Assembly (NCBI GenBank): GCA_018267655.1
Contig: JAFDYB010000039.1
Span: 1 to 34,765 of the forward strand
Direction of reading: 5' to 3'
From: Bacteroidota bacterium
GTDB lineage: Bacteria > Bacteroidota > Bacteroidia > B-17B0 > Aurantibacillaceae
DNA: 34,765 nt
Position numbers and translations under genes: made by a program. This document shows, in pieces, positions 25,711 through 34,555 of this stretch. The notes beneath the pieces were generated by a model, which did no database searches, was not told the origin of the DNA, and saw nothing but the letters and a program-made list of their open reading frames with translations. How positions within the stretch are numbered: the stretch's first letter is position 1; the number at the start of each line of letters is the position of its first letter.

Positions 25711-27907
25711 CTTGATATTGCATATCGGTAACATTAGTGTATGCAATTCGCCAAACATAAATATCTTCTTTACATAAGCTGCCTTTATACATTCCGTTCC
25801 AGCCATCGTTAGTGCTTGTTGTTGAAAATATTTTCTCACCCCATCTATCATATATATCTAACTCATAATTAATTACGCCTATAACAATTGGTAAAAAAAC
25901 ATCGTTAAGATTATCTTTGCCGGGTGTAAAACAATTGGGAACCCAAAGTCTAAATTCAGGATATACAATCATTAGTTGTTTAAGTGTATCTGTACACATG
26001 TATTGATTATTTACTATTTGCGTTATGGTGTAAGTGCCATAGTTTTGATACGCATGTATAAAGTCAGGATAATTAGTGGTGTAATTATCTCCAAAATTAT
26101 AACTCCAGCCAACAACATCGCTACTTGCGGTATTATATACGCTTACTTCGTTGTCAAAAATACTTGTAACTTGTGGGGTATAGGTAAATCCTGCTTTTGG
26201 ATTTGGATACACCGTTAAATTTTTTATAGAGATTTGATTTGAATCAATGCAAATACTATTTGTTTTAACGGTGAGTGTTACGCCATAAACTCCGGCAGGA
26301 GTAAAAATTAGCGTGGGCTGAAACTGCGTGCTAGTTGCGCCATTACTGAACTGCCAAAAGTACGTTAAAGGAAGTGTACTGGTGCTTCCATTTGAAAAAG
26401 ATACTTTGGCCGGGTTGCATAATGAATTTGGCAAATTATTAATTATAGCTTTTGGTCGTGGATAAACATAAATAGAATCGAGGAACGAATCGCGGCAGGC
26501 AAATTGTTTGCCGTGTAACCAAACCGGAAAATAGCCACCGGAATTAAAAACAATGTTTGAAGGACTCGATAATGTAGAGGTAACGGGGTTTGCCGAAGGT
26601 CCAAAATTCCATGAAAAAGAAGCTTGCTGAGCATATACACCATGTACACTAAAACTAAAATTATTAGTAACAAGGCACTGTGCCGGTGGCAAAGAATAAT
26701 TAATGTCCATTGGTGGATAGGCATATACTGTTATTTTAGTAGTATCTGTACATATTTGCCCTTTATTAACAATTAATGTAACTGTGTATGTGCCTGTATC
26801 TGGGTATGCATAAAAAGGATTTTTTAAAATAGAAGTATCGTTTGTCAAACTTGTAACGCCAAAATCCCAAAAATTTGTTTGGTTTGAAGCTGTATTAACG
26901 CTTAAATTATTAAACTGAACGTTTTGCCCAACACACTGTTGTGTAAAACTACTTATAGCAGCAGCTACCGATACGACACAAGAATATACTTCTATTTGAA
27001 AATCGCGAAAATAAGTGCCAATTAATAGCCCATTTCTGTATTCACTTACGCAAATTGTAAACAGAAAAAGCCCGGTTAAGTTTGGTTTAAGTGTGAAAAG
27101 ACCTGTAGTGGGGTTAATGCTAATAGCAGGATTTGCAGAATTAATAGGATAACTTGCCGAATAGCCCGGACCATAAATTATTGGTGTGTATGGTTGTGGT
27201 GGTGCTGCATTAGGGCATGCAGGAGGTGGACTTGTGCAGCCTACGGGAACAGCCATTTGAAGCGCACTACAGCACTGATCTAAGCCGTCGTATGCATTAC
27301 ACATTGAATAAGATAAACTATCACCATCAGGGTCGTAAGCCGAATGGTCGAAGCTAAAAAAAACACCATTGCATAAAAAAATAGGAGGTAAATTTTTAAA
27401 TCTTGGCGAGCTGTTGGTTAGTGCTTTTTCTTTACCTGGTATATACGCAAAATATGAAGCGCCTTGGTCTCCGGGGTTTACAATATTAATAATGCCACTG
27501 TTGCGGCAACAACGTTGATACACTAAATAATATCCACCTATAACTTTTGGAAGATTTAAATTAAATGAATAAACCCCTAATTCTACCTGCCTTTGTGGTG
27601 TATAAATACAGGGGTTGTTTATGCTGGGTGGTACAATTGAAACAACCGGTACTCCCATGTTATAGGCTCCATATAATGAATCGCCATTTGTTTTGTACAC
27701 AGTTAATATTGCCGGTATGGCTCCTGGTCCCGTGCCAAGCCCATCAAATTGTGCGCCACCGCCGCTCGGGTCTCTATATATTTTTACTGTAATGGCATAA
27801 TTTCCTCCACCCTTATCATCGTATATAATTTCTCCTCCAATAATATGTTTAGCGTATGTAAAATACGTTAAGCTAAAAAATAATATTTGCAATAGTTGCC
27901 TAAACAA
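25676..27907 (-). CDS. Secreted PKD-domain surface protein with T9SS type B sorting domain
   Basis: The protein has 743 residues, started by TTG at 27907 (an in-frame stop lies just upstream). The signal peptide is LLQILFFSLTYFTYA. The N-terminal 310 residues start with KHIIGGEIIYD and contain YDPDGDSLSYSMC, features of a conserved N-terminal module of Bacteroidota surface proteins. At least three PKD-type beta domains follow (for example FWDFG...YAYPDTGTYTVTLIV; FWQFSNG...AGVYGVTLTV; YNFGDNY...YGTYTITQIV). The last 80 residues (WVPNCFTPGKDNLNDVF, DIYDRWGEKIF, DGWNGMYKG, VKTGHVTLLKK) are the gliding-motility-associated type B sorting domain. It should be exported by the T9SS and act in adhesion or surface structure. 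Confidence 0.9.
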   Translation of the reverse strand: MFRQLLQILFFSLTYFTYAKHIIGGEIIYDDKGGGNYAITVKIYRDPSGGGAQFDGLGTGPGAIPAILTVYKTNGDSLYGAYNMGVPVVSIVPPSINNPCIYTPQRQVELGVYSFNLNLPKVIGGYYLVYQRCCRNSGIINIVNPGDQGASYFAYIPGKEKALTNSSPRFKNLPPIFLCNGVFFSFDHSAYDPDGDSLSYSMCNAYDGLDQCCSALQMAVPVGCTSPPPACPNAAPPQPYTPIIYGPGYSASYPINSANPAISINPTTGLFTLKPNLTGLFLFTICVSEYRNGLLIGTYFRDFQIEVYSCVVSVAAAISSFTQQCVGQNVQFNNLSVNTASNQTNFWDFGVTSLTNDTSILKNPFYAYPDTGTYTVTLIVNKGQICTDTTKITVYAYPPMDINYSLPPAQCLVTNNFSFSVHGVYAQQASFSWNFGPSANPVTSTLSSPSNIVFNSGGYFPVWLHGKQFACRDSFLDSIYVYPRPKAIINNLPNSLCNPAKVSFSNGSTSTLPLTYFWQFSNGATSTQFQPTLIFTPAGVYGVTLTVKTNSICIDSNQISIKNLTVYPNPKAGFTYTPQVTSIFDNEVSVYNTASSDVVGWSYNFGDNYTTNYPDFIHAYQNYGTYTITQIVNNQYMCTDTLKQLMIVYPEFRLWVPNCFTPGKDNLNDVFLPIVIGVINYELDIYDRWGEKIFSTTSTNDGWNGMYKGSLCKEDIYVWRIAYTNVTDMQYQVKTGHVTLLKK

Positions 27908-27969
27908 AATAAATGTTTAAGGTACAAAAAATAATATTATGTTTTAACTGTAAACAGATTTTGAAAAAA

Positions 27970-28323
27970 TTAATCTTCTATCGTAATGCTAACCTCGTCA
28001 ACGTTACCATTCATAGGAGGGAGTTGCTTTATTACCTTAACGCGTAATTTTTTAACTGTTAAAAAGGTTAATTTAATTGTATTAAAAATTCGTTGCCCTA
28101 CATGTTCAATAAGCTTGCTTTTAACACCCATTTCTTTTTTACATATTTCATATATAACGCAATAATCTATTGTGTCGGTAAGCTCATCGCTTAATGCCGC
28201 TGACTTAAAATCAGTTTCTATATCTACATTAACAATATAATTGCCTCCAATTTTTGCTTCTTCTGTTAAACAGCCGTGGTAAGCGTATAATTTTATGCCG
28301 TGTACAGATATGTGATTTTTCAT
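27970..28323 (-). CDS. folB: Dihydroneopterin aldolase FolB
   Basis: FolB cleaves 7,8-dihydroneopterin to 6-hydroxymethyl-dihydropterin in folate synthesis. The 117-residue protein has the family length and pattern: ISVHGIKLYAYHGCLTEEAK (5-24; His16-Gly17 and Glu21 region), YIVNVDIETDF, LTDTIDYCVIYEICK (about 54-68, the D-x-x-D/Y-x-x-I region) and a C-terminal LRVKVIKQLPPM strand with the catalytic lysine region. It lies 76 bases after the suf operon with its own -7-like box, so it could be read alone or together with suf. Confidence 0.92.
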   Translation of the reverse strand: MKNHISVHGIKLYAYHGCLTEEAKIGGNYIVNVDIETDFKSAALSDELTDTIDYCVIYEICKKEMGVKSKLIEHVGQRIFNTIKLTFLTVKKLRVKVIKQLPPMNGNVDEVSITIED

Positions 28324-28348
28324 TGTTGTTTTTTTATGTTACACAAAT

Positions 28349-28356
28349 CAAAAGTA
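28349..28356 (-). promoter_or_regulatory. -7 box of folB
   Basis: The minus strand reads TACTTTTG, a match to TAnnTTTG, 25 bases before the folB ATG. No TTTG at -33. Confidence 0.4.
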
Positions 28357-28399
28357 TAAATTTTGCATGAAACAGAAATTTGTTTTGAGTAATAAAAGA

Positions 28400-28729
28400 T
28401 TACATAAAGCCTAGTTCTAATTGAGCAACTTCGCTCATCATACCTTTTTCCCAAGGAGGCTCAAAAGTAAGTTTTAATTCAAACGAGGTAATATTTTGTA
28501 GCAGTTTAAGTTTGCCTTCAACTTCTGCGGGTAAACTTTCTGCAGCCGGGCAATTAGGTGATGTAAGTGTCATTACGGTTTTTAAATTATTTTCTTTATC
28601 GAGATGCAACTCATAAATTAAGCCAAGTTCCCATATATCAACAGGAATTTCGGGGTCGTAACAGGTTTTAATTTCTTCAATTACCCGCTGCATTAATTCA
28701 GTATTTTCAGTTATTATTATTGCTGCCAT
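28400..28729 (-). CDS. SufT/MIP18-family (DUF59) iron-sulfur assembly protein
   Basis: The 109-residue protein is a single DUF59 domain: CYDPEIPVDIWELGLIYEL (23-41, with the D-P-E-I-P-V-x-I-x-x-L-G-L-I/V-Y motif) and MTLTSPNCPAAESLPAEVEG (53-72, with Cys60). This family (SufT, MIP18) helps insert Fe-S clusters into target proteins. It overlaps the end of sufE by 23 bases and is the last gene of the suf run, fitting a role in the same pathway. Most SufT proteins are this short or carry an extra domain; this one has none. Confidence 0.9.
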   Translation of the reverse strand: MAAIIITENTELMQRVIEEIKTCYDPEIPVDIWELGLIYELHLDKENNLKTVMTLTSPNCPAAESLPAEVEGKLKLLQNITSFELKLTFEPPWEKGMMSEVAQLELGFM

Positions 28730-29141
28730 TCATTAAATTTTTTGCATCTTGTTTCATTCGCCTAATCATGCTTAACAAGCCATTGGCTCTTGTTGGAGAT
28801 AAATGTTCCTTTAGTCCTATAACATTTATAAAGTTAAGTTGAGCATTACTAATATCTTGAGGCGTTTGGTTATTAAACACTCTTACTATTATAGCCACCA
28901 TTCCTTTAGTTATAATTGCATCGCTATCGGCAGTAAAAATCATTTTCCCATTTTTTAACTCGGTATTTAGCCAAACGCGACTTTGGCAGCCGGTAATAAT
29001 ATTTTTATCAGTTTTGTTTTCATCGGCAATTTTAGGTAAGTTTTTACCCATATCAATAATGTGCTCGTACTTTTCCTCCCAGTTATCGCCAAATAATTCA
29101 AATTCTTCTATTATTTCTTTTTCAATTTCTTCAATGTTCAT
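28707..29141 (-). CDS. sufE: Cysteine desulfurase partner SufE
   Basis: SufE takes the persulfide sulfur from SufS and passes it to the scaffold. From the ATG at 29141 it has 144 residues (a TTG at 29147, directly after the sufS stop, would add two). The sulfur-accepting cysteine is at residue 52 (ITGCQSRVW), the family signature. Other family features are GDNWEEKYEHIIDMGKNLP near 18-36 and LSPTRANGLLSMIRRM near the end. It is next to sufS, its partner, and its end overlaps the DUF59 gene by 23 bases. Confidence 0.94.
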   Translation of the reverse strand: MNIEEIEKEIIEEFELFGDNWEEKYEHIIDMGKNLPKIADENKTDKNIITGCQSRVWLNTELKNGKMIFTADSDAIITKGMVAIIVRVFNNQTPQDISNAQLNFINVIGLKEHLSPTRANGLLSMIRRMKQDAKNLMNGSNNNN

Positions 29142-29147
29142 GTTCAA

Positions 29148-30365
29148 TTACTTTAACATTGTAATTACTTTTTTTAATTTTTCAATAAAATAATTAAGCT
29201 CTTGTTTTGTGTTATATATTGCAAAACTAGCTCTAATAGTTCCCTGAGTATTTAAAACTTTCATAAGTGGTTGCGTACAATGATGTCCCGTACGAACAGC
29301 AATGCCATATTTATCGAGCAAAGAGCCTACATCAAAAGGATGTTGATTTTTCACATTAAATGAAATAACGCCTGCTTTTTCTTTTGACACGCCATATTGA
29401 ATGACCTCAGGAAGTTCATTTAACTGCTTTTGTGCATAGTTTACCAAGTCTAGCTCATGCTTGTAAATAGAAGTGATGCCTACAATATTTGTAAATTTAA
29501 TGGCTTCTGCAAAGCCAATTGCTCCTGAAATATTTGGTGTACCTGGCTCAAAACGCAGTGCACCTTGTTCGTATTCTGTTTTTTCAAAACTAACTGTTTT
29601 TATTGTACCACCACCCACTTTTGAAACGGGTAATTCTTGCAACCATTTTTCACTCATGTACAAAATGCCTATTCCGGTTGGTCCATACATTTTATGGGCA
29701 CTACACACAAAAAAATCTACATCTAAATTTTCTAAATCAATTTTCATGTGTGGTGCAGATTGAGCACCATCTAACACAATAATTAAATTGTATTTTTTTG
29801 CAATTTCTTTAACTTTTTCAATATTTGTAATAAGTCCCAAAGTATTACTTACATGAGCAATAGAGATGATTTTTGTATTTGGAGTTATAAGTTGTTCAAG
29901 TTTTTCTAAATCTAAGGAATGATTTTCTTTTAACGGAATTATTTTCAATTTACCATTATTGTGTTGTGCCCACAATTGCCACGGTAATATATTGGAGTGA
30001 TGCTCGTAAGTAGATAAAATTATTTCGGAATTTTTTTGCAATACTGATTTAGAAAGGCTTTGAACAAGTGTATTTAAGCCATCTGTAGTGCCACTTGTAA
30101 AAATAATTTGTTGCGAATTTTTTACATTAAAAAATGAAGCTATTGTTTTACGCGATTGTTCAAATAATTCAGTAGCTACTCTGCTTAATGTATGTACACC
30201 ACGGTGTATATTGGCATTTGAATTATAATAATAATTTTCAATAGCCTCTATAACTTGTTTTGGTTTTTGAACGGTTGCAGCGTTATCAAAGTAAACTAAA
30301 GCATTGTTGTTTATCTGTTTATTGAGTATTGGAAATTGGGCGCGTATATTTTCAGTTGTATTCAC
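29148..30365 (-). CDS. sufS: Cysteine desulfurase SufS
   Basis: SufS is a PLP enzyme that splits cysteine to alanine and gives sulfur as persulfide. The start is GTG at 30365, giving 405 residues. Visible motifs are YFDNAATVQKPK (25-36), STYEHHSNILPW (118-129; PLP-stacking His), VLDGAQSAPHM (197-207; PLP-nitrogen Asp), CSAHKMYGP (221-229; PLP Lys225) and RTGHHCTQPLM (358-368) with the catalytic Cys363, the short-loop class II type. It follows sufD by four bases and the sufE reading frame begins directly after its stop. Confidence 0.95.
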   Translation of the reverse strand: MNTTENIRAQFPILNKQINNNALVYFDNAATVQKPKQVIEAIENYYYNSNANIHRGVHTLSRVATELFEQSRKTIASFFNVKNSQQIIFTSGTTDGLNTLVQSLSKSVLQKNSEIILSTYEHHSNILPWQLWAQHNNGKLKIIPLKENHSLDLEKLEQLITPNTKIISIAHVSNTLGLITNIEKVKEIAKKYNLIIVLDGAQSAPHMKIDLENLDVDFFVCSAHKMYGPTGIGILYMSEKWLQELPVSKVGGGTIKTVSFEKTEYEQGALRFEPGTPNISGAIGFAEAIKFTNIVGITSIYKHELDLVNYAQKQLNELPEVIQYGVSKEKAGVISFNVKNQHPFDVGSLLDKYGIAVRTGHHCTQPLMKVLNTQGTIRASFAIYNTKQELNYFIEKLKKVITMLK

Positions 30366-30369
30366 CTTT

Positions 30370-31635
30370 TTAAATTATTTGCGACTCAATTATTTCTTTT
30401 AAACTGTCCACTTCAATTTTATCAATCACTTCGTTGGCAAAAGCAGACAATAATAATTTTTTTGCACTTTCTTTACCAAGGCCACGTGCATTTAAGTAAA
30501 ACAATGCATTTTCATCAATTTTTCCGGTACTTGTACCATGACTGCACTTAACATCATCTGCAAATATTTCTAATTGCGGTTTTGTGTTAATGCACCCTTC
30601 ATCGCTTAATAAAACATTTTTACTGCTTTGATACGCATTTGTTTTTTGTGCATCTTTTCTAACAAAAATTTTCCCATTAAAAACTCCTGTGCTTTTGTCG
30701 CCAATAATTCCTTTATACAACTCGTTACTTTGGCAGTTTGGCTTTTGATGATCAATTAATGTGTGATTATCAACCAGCTGATTGTTGCTGGTTTTAAACA
30801 AACCAAATAAACTTGCTTCGCAATTATCTTCACTTAAAATTACTTGGTGATTATTACGAACCAAACGACCACTTAAAGTAACAGTTGTGTTTTGATAATT
30901 GGCATGTTTATTTACCTTTACTTGGTTGGTATATACACCGTAGCCCAAAGAAGTTTCGTTTTGTAAAGTGTACGATTTTAAGTTTGAATTTTGAGCCAAA
31001 TATTTTTCACTTACAAAATTTGTGAACACTTTATGTGTACCTATATTTATGTAATGCTCAATTATTGTTGCTGATGAATTTTCTTCTAACTCAATAATGT
31101 TTCTTGGATTAACAAACGATTCAGCAGAAGCTGAATTGATATACAAAATTTGAATGGGTATTTGAGTCTGTTCGTTTTTTAAAATTTTTAAGTGAAAGCC
31201 TATTCCACTAAATGCAGTATTTAAGGCTATAAAAGAATCTGAATTAGATTTTGCAGCGGCTGTTAAAAGTTGCTTTCCGGAATTTTCAAGCGAATTAAAC
31301 GAGAATAGCTTTACACCTTTTAAAACTAATTTATCACTCAACTTTTCTGAAAAGTTACCATTTACTACTACTAAGGTTAAACAATCGTTTAAGCGTAGAT
31401 TATTAATAGTGCTAACGGTATTGAATTGTTGTTGTATATTTTTAAAATCGGTTTTTAAAATACTGTCAATATTACAATATTTATATTCTTCATTTTTGTT
31501 ATTGGGAATGCCTTTTTCTTCAAGATACGTTAGCGCATTGCTCAATGCTGTATCATTCATGAAATCAACTTTAGCGTTTAAAACCGATATTTGTTCTATT
31601 ACTCGTTGATGTGTTTGTGTTTTTTCAAGAATCAT
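30370..31635 (-). CDS. sufD: Fe-S cluster assembly protein SufD
   Basis: SufD is part of the SufBCD scaffold that builds Fe-S clusters. The 421-residue protein has a variable N-terminal helical part (to about 120) and the right-handed beta-helix core: SSATIIEHYINIG (near 184-196), LVRNNHQVILSEDN, CQSNELYKGIIGDKSTGVFN, GKIFVRKDAQKTNAYQSSKN and VKCSHGTSTGKIDENALFYL (the conserved SHG-x-S/T-x-G motif near 371-380). The C-terminal helix pair is LNARGLGKESAKKLLLSAFA. It lies 10 bases after sufC and four before sufS. Confidence 0.94.
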   Translation of the reverse strand: MILEKTQTHQRVIEQISVLNAKVDFMNDTALSNALTYLEEKGIPNNKNEEYKYCNIDSILKTDFKNIQQQFNTVSTINNLRLNDCLTLVVVNGNFSEKLSDKLVLKGVKLFSFNSLENSGKQLLTAAAKSNSDSFIALNTAFSGIGFHLKILKNEQTQIPIQILYINSASAESFVNPRNIIELEENSSATIIEHYINIGTHKVFTNFVSEKYLAQNSNLKSYTLQNETSLGYGVYTNQVKVNKHANYQNTTVTLSGRLVRNNHQVILSEDNCEASLFGLFKTSNNQLVDNHTLIDHQKPNCQSNELYKGIIGDKSTGVFNGKIFVRKDAQKTNAYQSSKNVLLSDEGCINTKPQLEIFADDVKCSHGTSTGKIDENALFYLNARGLGKESAKKLLLSAFANEVIDKIEVDSLKEIIESQII

Positions 31636-31645
31636 TTTTGTTGTA

Positions 31646-32392
31646 TTAAAACTGTTTCTTTATTTCGTCGTAGCCTTTTGCTTCTAATTCAAGCGCTAAT
31701 TCTTTACCGCCGCTTTGTACAATTTTTCCGTTATATAAAATGTGTACAAAATCGGGTACAATGTAATCGAGCAAGCGTTGGTAGTGTGTAATAACAATGT
31801 ATGCATTGTTTTTATTTTTTAATGTGTTAACTCCATTTGCTACTATTTTTAATGCGTCAATATCTAAGCCACTGTCGGTTTCATCTAAAATCGAAAGCGT
31901 AGGCTCAAGCATTGCCATTTGAAAAATTTCATTTCTCTTTTTTTCGCCACCGCTAAAGCCTTCGTTTACACTTCGGTTAGCCAACTTTCCATCAAGCTCA
32001 ACCAGTTTTTGTTTTTCTTTTACTAAGGCTAAAAAATCTTTGGCTGTAATTTCGTTTTTGCCGTGGTAGGCTCTAATTTCATTAAGCGCTGTTTTTAAAA
32101 AATTAATATTACTTACTCCGGGAATTTCTACCGGATATTGAAAAGCCAAAAATAATCCTTCGCGCGCTCTATCTTCCGGCGATAGTTCTAATAAATTTTT
32201 GCCGTTAAAAATCACTTCGCCTGCAGTTACTTCATAATCTTCGCGCCCTGCCAAAACGTTTGACAAGGTTGATTTTCCGGAACCATTAGGTCCCATAATG
32301 GCATGTACTTCTCCGGCTTTAACTTCTAAGTTAATACCACGCAAAATTTCTTTTCCTTCAACCGATGCGTGTAAATTTTTTATTGTAATCAT
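31646..32392 (-). CDS. sufC: Fe-S assembly ATPase SufC
   Basis: SufC is the ABC-type ATPase that drives shape changes of SufB and SufD. The 248-residue protein has Walker A GPNGSGKST (34-42), a Q-loop (FQYPVEIPG), the SufC-type signature FSGGEKKRNEIFQM, Walker B LSILDETDSGLD and the switch His in VITHYQRLL. It has no membrane part, as expected. It is 16 bases after sufB and 10 before sufD. Confidence 0.96.
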   Translation of the reverse strand: MITIKNLHASVEGKEILRGINLEVKAGEVHAIMGPNGSGKSTLSNVLAGREDYEVTAGEVIFNGKNLLELSPEDRAREGLFLAFQYPVEIPGVSNINFLKTALNEIRAYHGKNEITAKDFLALVKEKQKLVELDGKLANRSVNEGFSGGEKKRNEIFQMAMLEPTLSILDETDSGLDIDALKIVANGVNTLKNKNNAYIVITHYQRLLDYIVPDFVHILYNGKIVQSGGKELALELEAKGYDEIKKQF

Positions 32393-32408
32393 GTATTATT
32401 TATTTTAT

Positions 32409-33863
32409 TTATCCAACACTTCCTTCTAAACTAACAGCAAGTAATTTTTGGGCTTCTACCGCAAACTCCATAGGAAGTTTATTTAATATTTCTTTACAGT
32501 AACCGTTTACAATTAGCGCAATTGCCTTTTCGGTATCAATGCCGCGTTGTTTGCAATAAAACAGTTGATCTTCACCAATTTTACTGGTGGTTGCTTCGTG
32601 TTCAACAACGGCTGTTTTATCTTTTATTTCAATGTAAGGAAAAGTATGTGCGCCGCATTTGTCGCCCATAAGCAAACTGTCGCACTGACTAAAATTGCGG
32701 GCATTTGTTGCACCTTTGCGCATTTGTACAAGTCCGCGGTAACTGTTGTTGCTAAAGCCTGCACTTATTCCTTTTGAAATAATTGTTGAGCGTGTGTTTT
32801 TACCAATGTGAATCATTTTTGTTCCGGTATCTGCTTCTTGGTAATTATTTGTTACTGCTACTGAATAAAATTCGCCCACACTATTGTTGCCTTTTAGTAT
32901 TACTGATGGGTATTTCCAGGTAATTGCCGAACCTGTTTCTACTTGTGTCCAACTTATTTTTGAGTTATCTTCAATGCATAAGCCACGTTTGGTAACAAAG
33001 TTATAAACGCCACCCTTTCCGTTTTTATCGCCGGGATACCAGTTTTGAACGGTACTGTATTTTACTTCGGCATTTTTGTAGGCAATTATTTCAACAACGG
33101 CTGCGTGCAATTGATTCTCGTCGCGTTGTGGGGCGGTACAGCCTTCTAAGTAACTCACATAACTGTTTTCGTCAGCTACAATTAAGGTGCGCTCAAACTG
33201 CCCTGTGCCGCCTGTATTTATGCGGAAATACGTTGAAAGTTCCATTGGACAACGAACGCCTTTAGGGATGTAGCAAAATGAGCCATCGCTAAAAACAGCA
33301 GCATTAAGCGCAGCATAAAAATTATCGGTATAAGGAACTACCATGCCCATGTATTTTTTTATTAGTTCAGGGTGTTCTTGAATAGCTTCGCTGAATGAGC
33401 AAAAAATAATTCCTTTTTCAGAGAGGGTTTCGCGAAAAGTTGTTTTTACTGAAACGCTATCAAACACTGCATCAACAGCGATGTTTGATTTAACACCACT
33501 TAAACGCTTTTGCTCTTCGAGCGATATGCCAAGCTTTTCAAATGTTTTTCTAATTTCAGGATCAACATCATCTAAACTCTTTAACTCGGGTTTCTTTTTA
33601 GGCGCTGAATAGTAACTGGTTGCCTGAAAATCAACTTTTGGGTAAGGAAAGTTTGCCCAATGCGAAGGTTGGGAGAGAGTTTGCCAATGCCTAAAGGCTT
33701 TAAGGCGAAATTCAAGCATCCACTCAGGTTCATTTTTCTTTTTTGAAAGTGCCCCGATAACGTTTTCGTTTAGTCCGGGTGCAAATGTTTCAGATTCAAC
33801 GTTTGTGATAAATCCCCACTCGTAATCTTTATTAATATGTTCTTGTATGATTTCGTTGCTCAT
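32409..33863 (-). CDS. sufB: Fe-S cluster scaffold SufB
   Basis: SufB is the main scaffold subunit on which the cluster forms. It has 484 residues, a normal length. N-terminal parts are [17 protein letters not shown] (about 47-63) and [20 protein letters not shown]. The core has [108 protein letters not shown] and [20 protein letters not shown], all family motifs. The cysteine in FSQCDSLL is the conserved core cysteine. It follows sufA by 39 bases. Confidence 0.97.
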   Translation of the reverse strand: MSNEIIQEHINKDYEWGFITNVESETFAPGLNENVIGALSKKKNEPEWMLEFRLKAFRHWQTLSQPSHWANFPYPKVDFQATSYYSAPKKKPELKSLDDVDPEIRKTFEKLGISLEEQKRLSGVKSNIAVDAVFDSVSVKTTFRETLSEKGIIFCSFSEAIQEHPELIKKYMGMVVPYTDNFYAALNAAVFSDGSFCYIPKGVRCPMELSTYFRINTGGTGQFERTLIVADENSYVSYLEGCTAPQRDENQLHAAVVEIIAYKNAEVKYSTVQNWYPGDKNGKGGVYNFVTKRGLCIEDNSKISWTQVETGSAITWKYPSVILKGNNSVGEFYSVAVTNNYQEADTGTKMIHIGKNTRSTIISKGISAGFSNNSYRGLVQMRKGATNARNFSQCDSLLMGDKCGAHTFPYIEIKDKTAVVEHEATTSKIGEDQLFYCKQRGIDTEKAIALIVNGYCKEILNKLPMEFAVEAQKLLAVSLEGSVG

Positions 33864-33902
33864 AGTTTAAAAACGAAATAAATTTTTTATCAATTTTATA
33901 AA

Positions 33903-34229
33903 TTATACCGAAAAACTTTCGCCACAGCCACAAGTGCGAGAGGCGTTAGGGTTATTGAACACAAAGCCCTTTCCGTTTAAACCGCCGGTGTACTCTAATT
34001 CGGTGCCAACCAAGTATAAAAAACTTTTGCGATCAACTACTATTTTAATGCCTTTGTCTTCAAACATTTGATCGCCTTCTTTTACATCGGTATCAAATTC
34101 GAGTTTGTATGATAAACCAGAGCAACCTCCTCCATCAACGCCAACACGGATAAAAGTATGCTCCGGGCGATTTTCTTGTTTAATTAAATTTAAGGCGTGG
34201 TTTTTAGCGTTTTCGGTAACTGTAATCAT
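33903..34229 (-). CDS. sufA: A-type Fe-S carrier (SufA/IscA/HesB family)
   Basis: A-type carriers hold an Fe-S cluster and deliver it to targets. The 108-residue protein has the three ligand cysteines: Cys36 in VDGGGCSGLSY and Cys100 and Cys102 in the RTCGCGESF end. FVFNNPNASRTCGCG is the C-terminal family signature. It is the first gene of the suf run, so sufA is the likely name, although A-type names are not separable by sequence alone. A -7 box lies 42 bases before its ATG. Confidence 0.92.
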   Translation of the reverse strand: MITVTENAKNHALNLIKQENRPEHTFIRVGVDGGGCSGLSYKLEFDTDVKEGDQMFEDKGIKIVVDRKSFLYLVGTELEYTGGLNGKGFVFNNPNASRTCGCGESFSV

Positions 34230-34270
34230 AAAATGATGTTATTCTTAATTAGATTAATTCTAATTTGCGA

Positions 34271-34278
34271 CAAATATA
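34271..34278 (-). promoter_or_regulatory. -7 box of the suf operon
   Basis: The minus strand reads TATATTTG, a full match to TAnnTTTG, about 42 bases before the sufA ATG. No TTTG at the expected -33 distance. No clear IscR- or Fur-like palindrome was seen next to it. Confidence 0.5.
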
Positions 34279-34307
34279 CCCTTTTTATGGTAGATAGACT
34301 TAAAAAA

Positions 34308-34518
34308 TTAGACAAAAAGTGTAAAAATGCAGTATAAAAGTGCTGTGCCTTTTTCAAACTTGGTAGTCTCTAAAAAAGTGTGTAAGTTTTTAAACCTTTT
34401 TAAGGAAGGACTAACAAGGGCACAGCGCCAACGCTCCCTCAGCGAAACGCCTTTGGCTTGCGCGCAAAACTCCCTGACTTTTTTGTACAACATCTTTTCG
34501 TTTTTACTTTCGATCTAA
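34308..34518. repeat. GC-richer repeat-like element with reading frames on both strands
   Basis: Both strands are open for about 60 codons here (minus 34493-34308; plus 34327-34518), with no promoter or family. GCTGTGCC (34342-34349) and GGCACAGC (34419-34426) form an exact 8-base inverted repeat. The minus frame (REFCAQAKGVSLRERWRCAL) resembles short open frames I recall recurring in Bacteroidota gaps, which points to a dispersed repeat, not a gene. This is memory, not a search. Confidence 0.35.
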
Positions 34519-34555
34519 TAAACCCACTCCCGACCTCCTTAAGGCGTTGGAAGTG

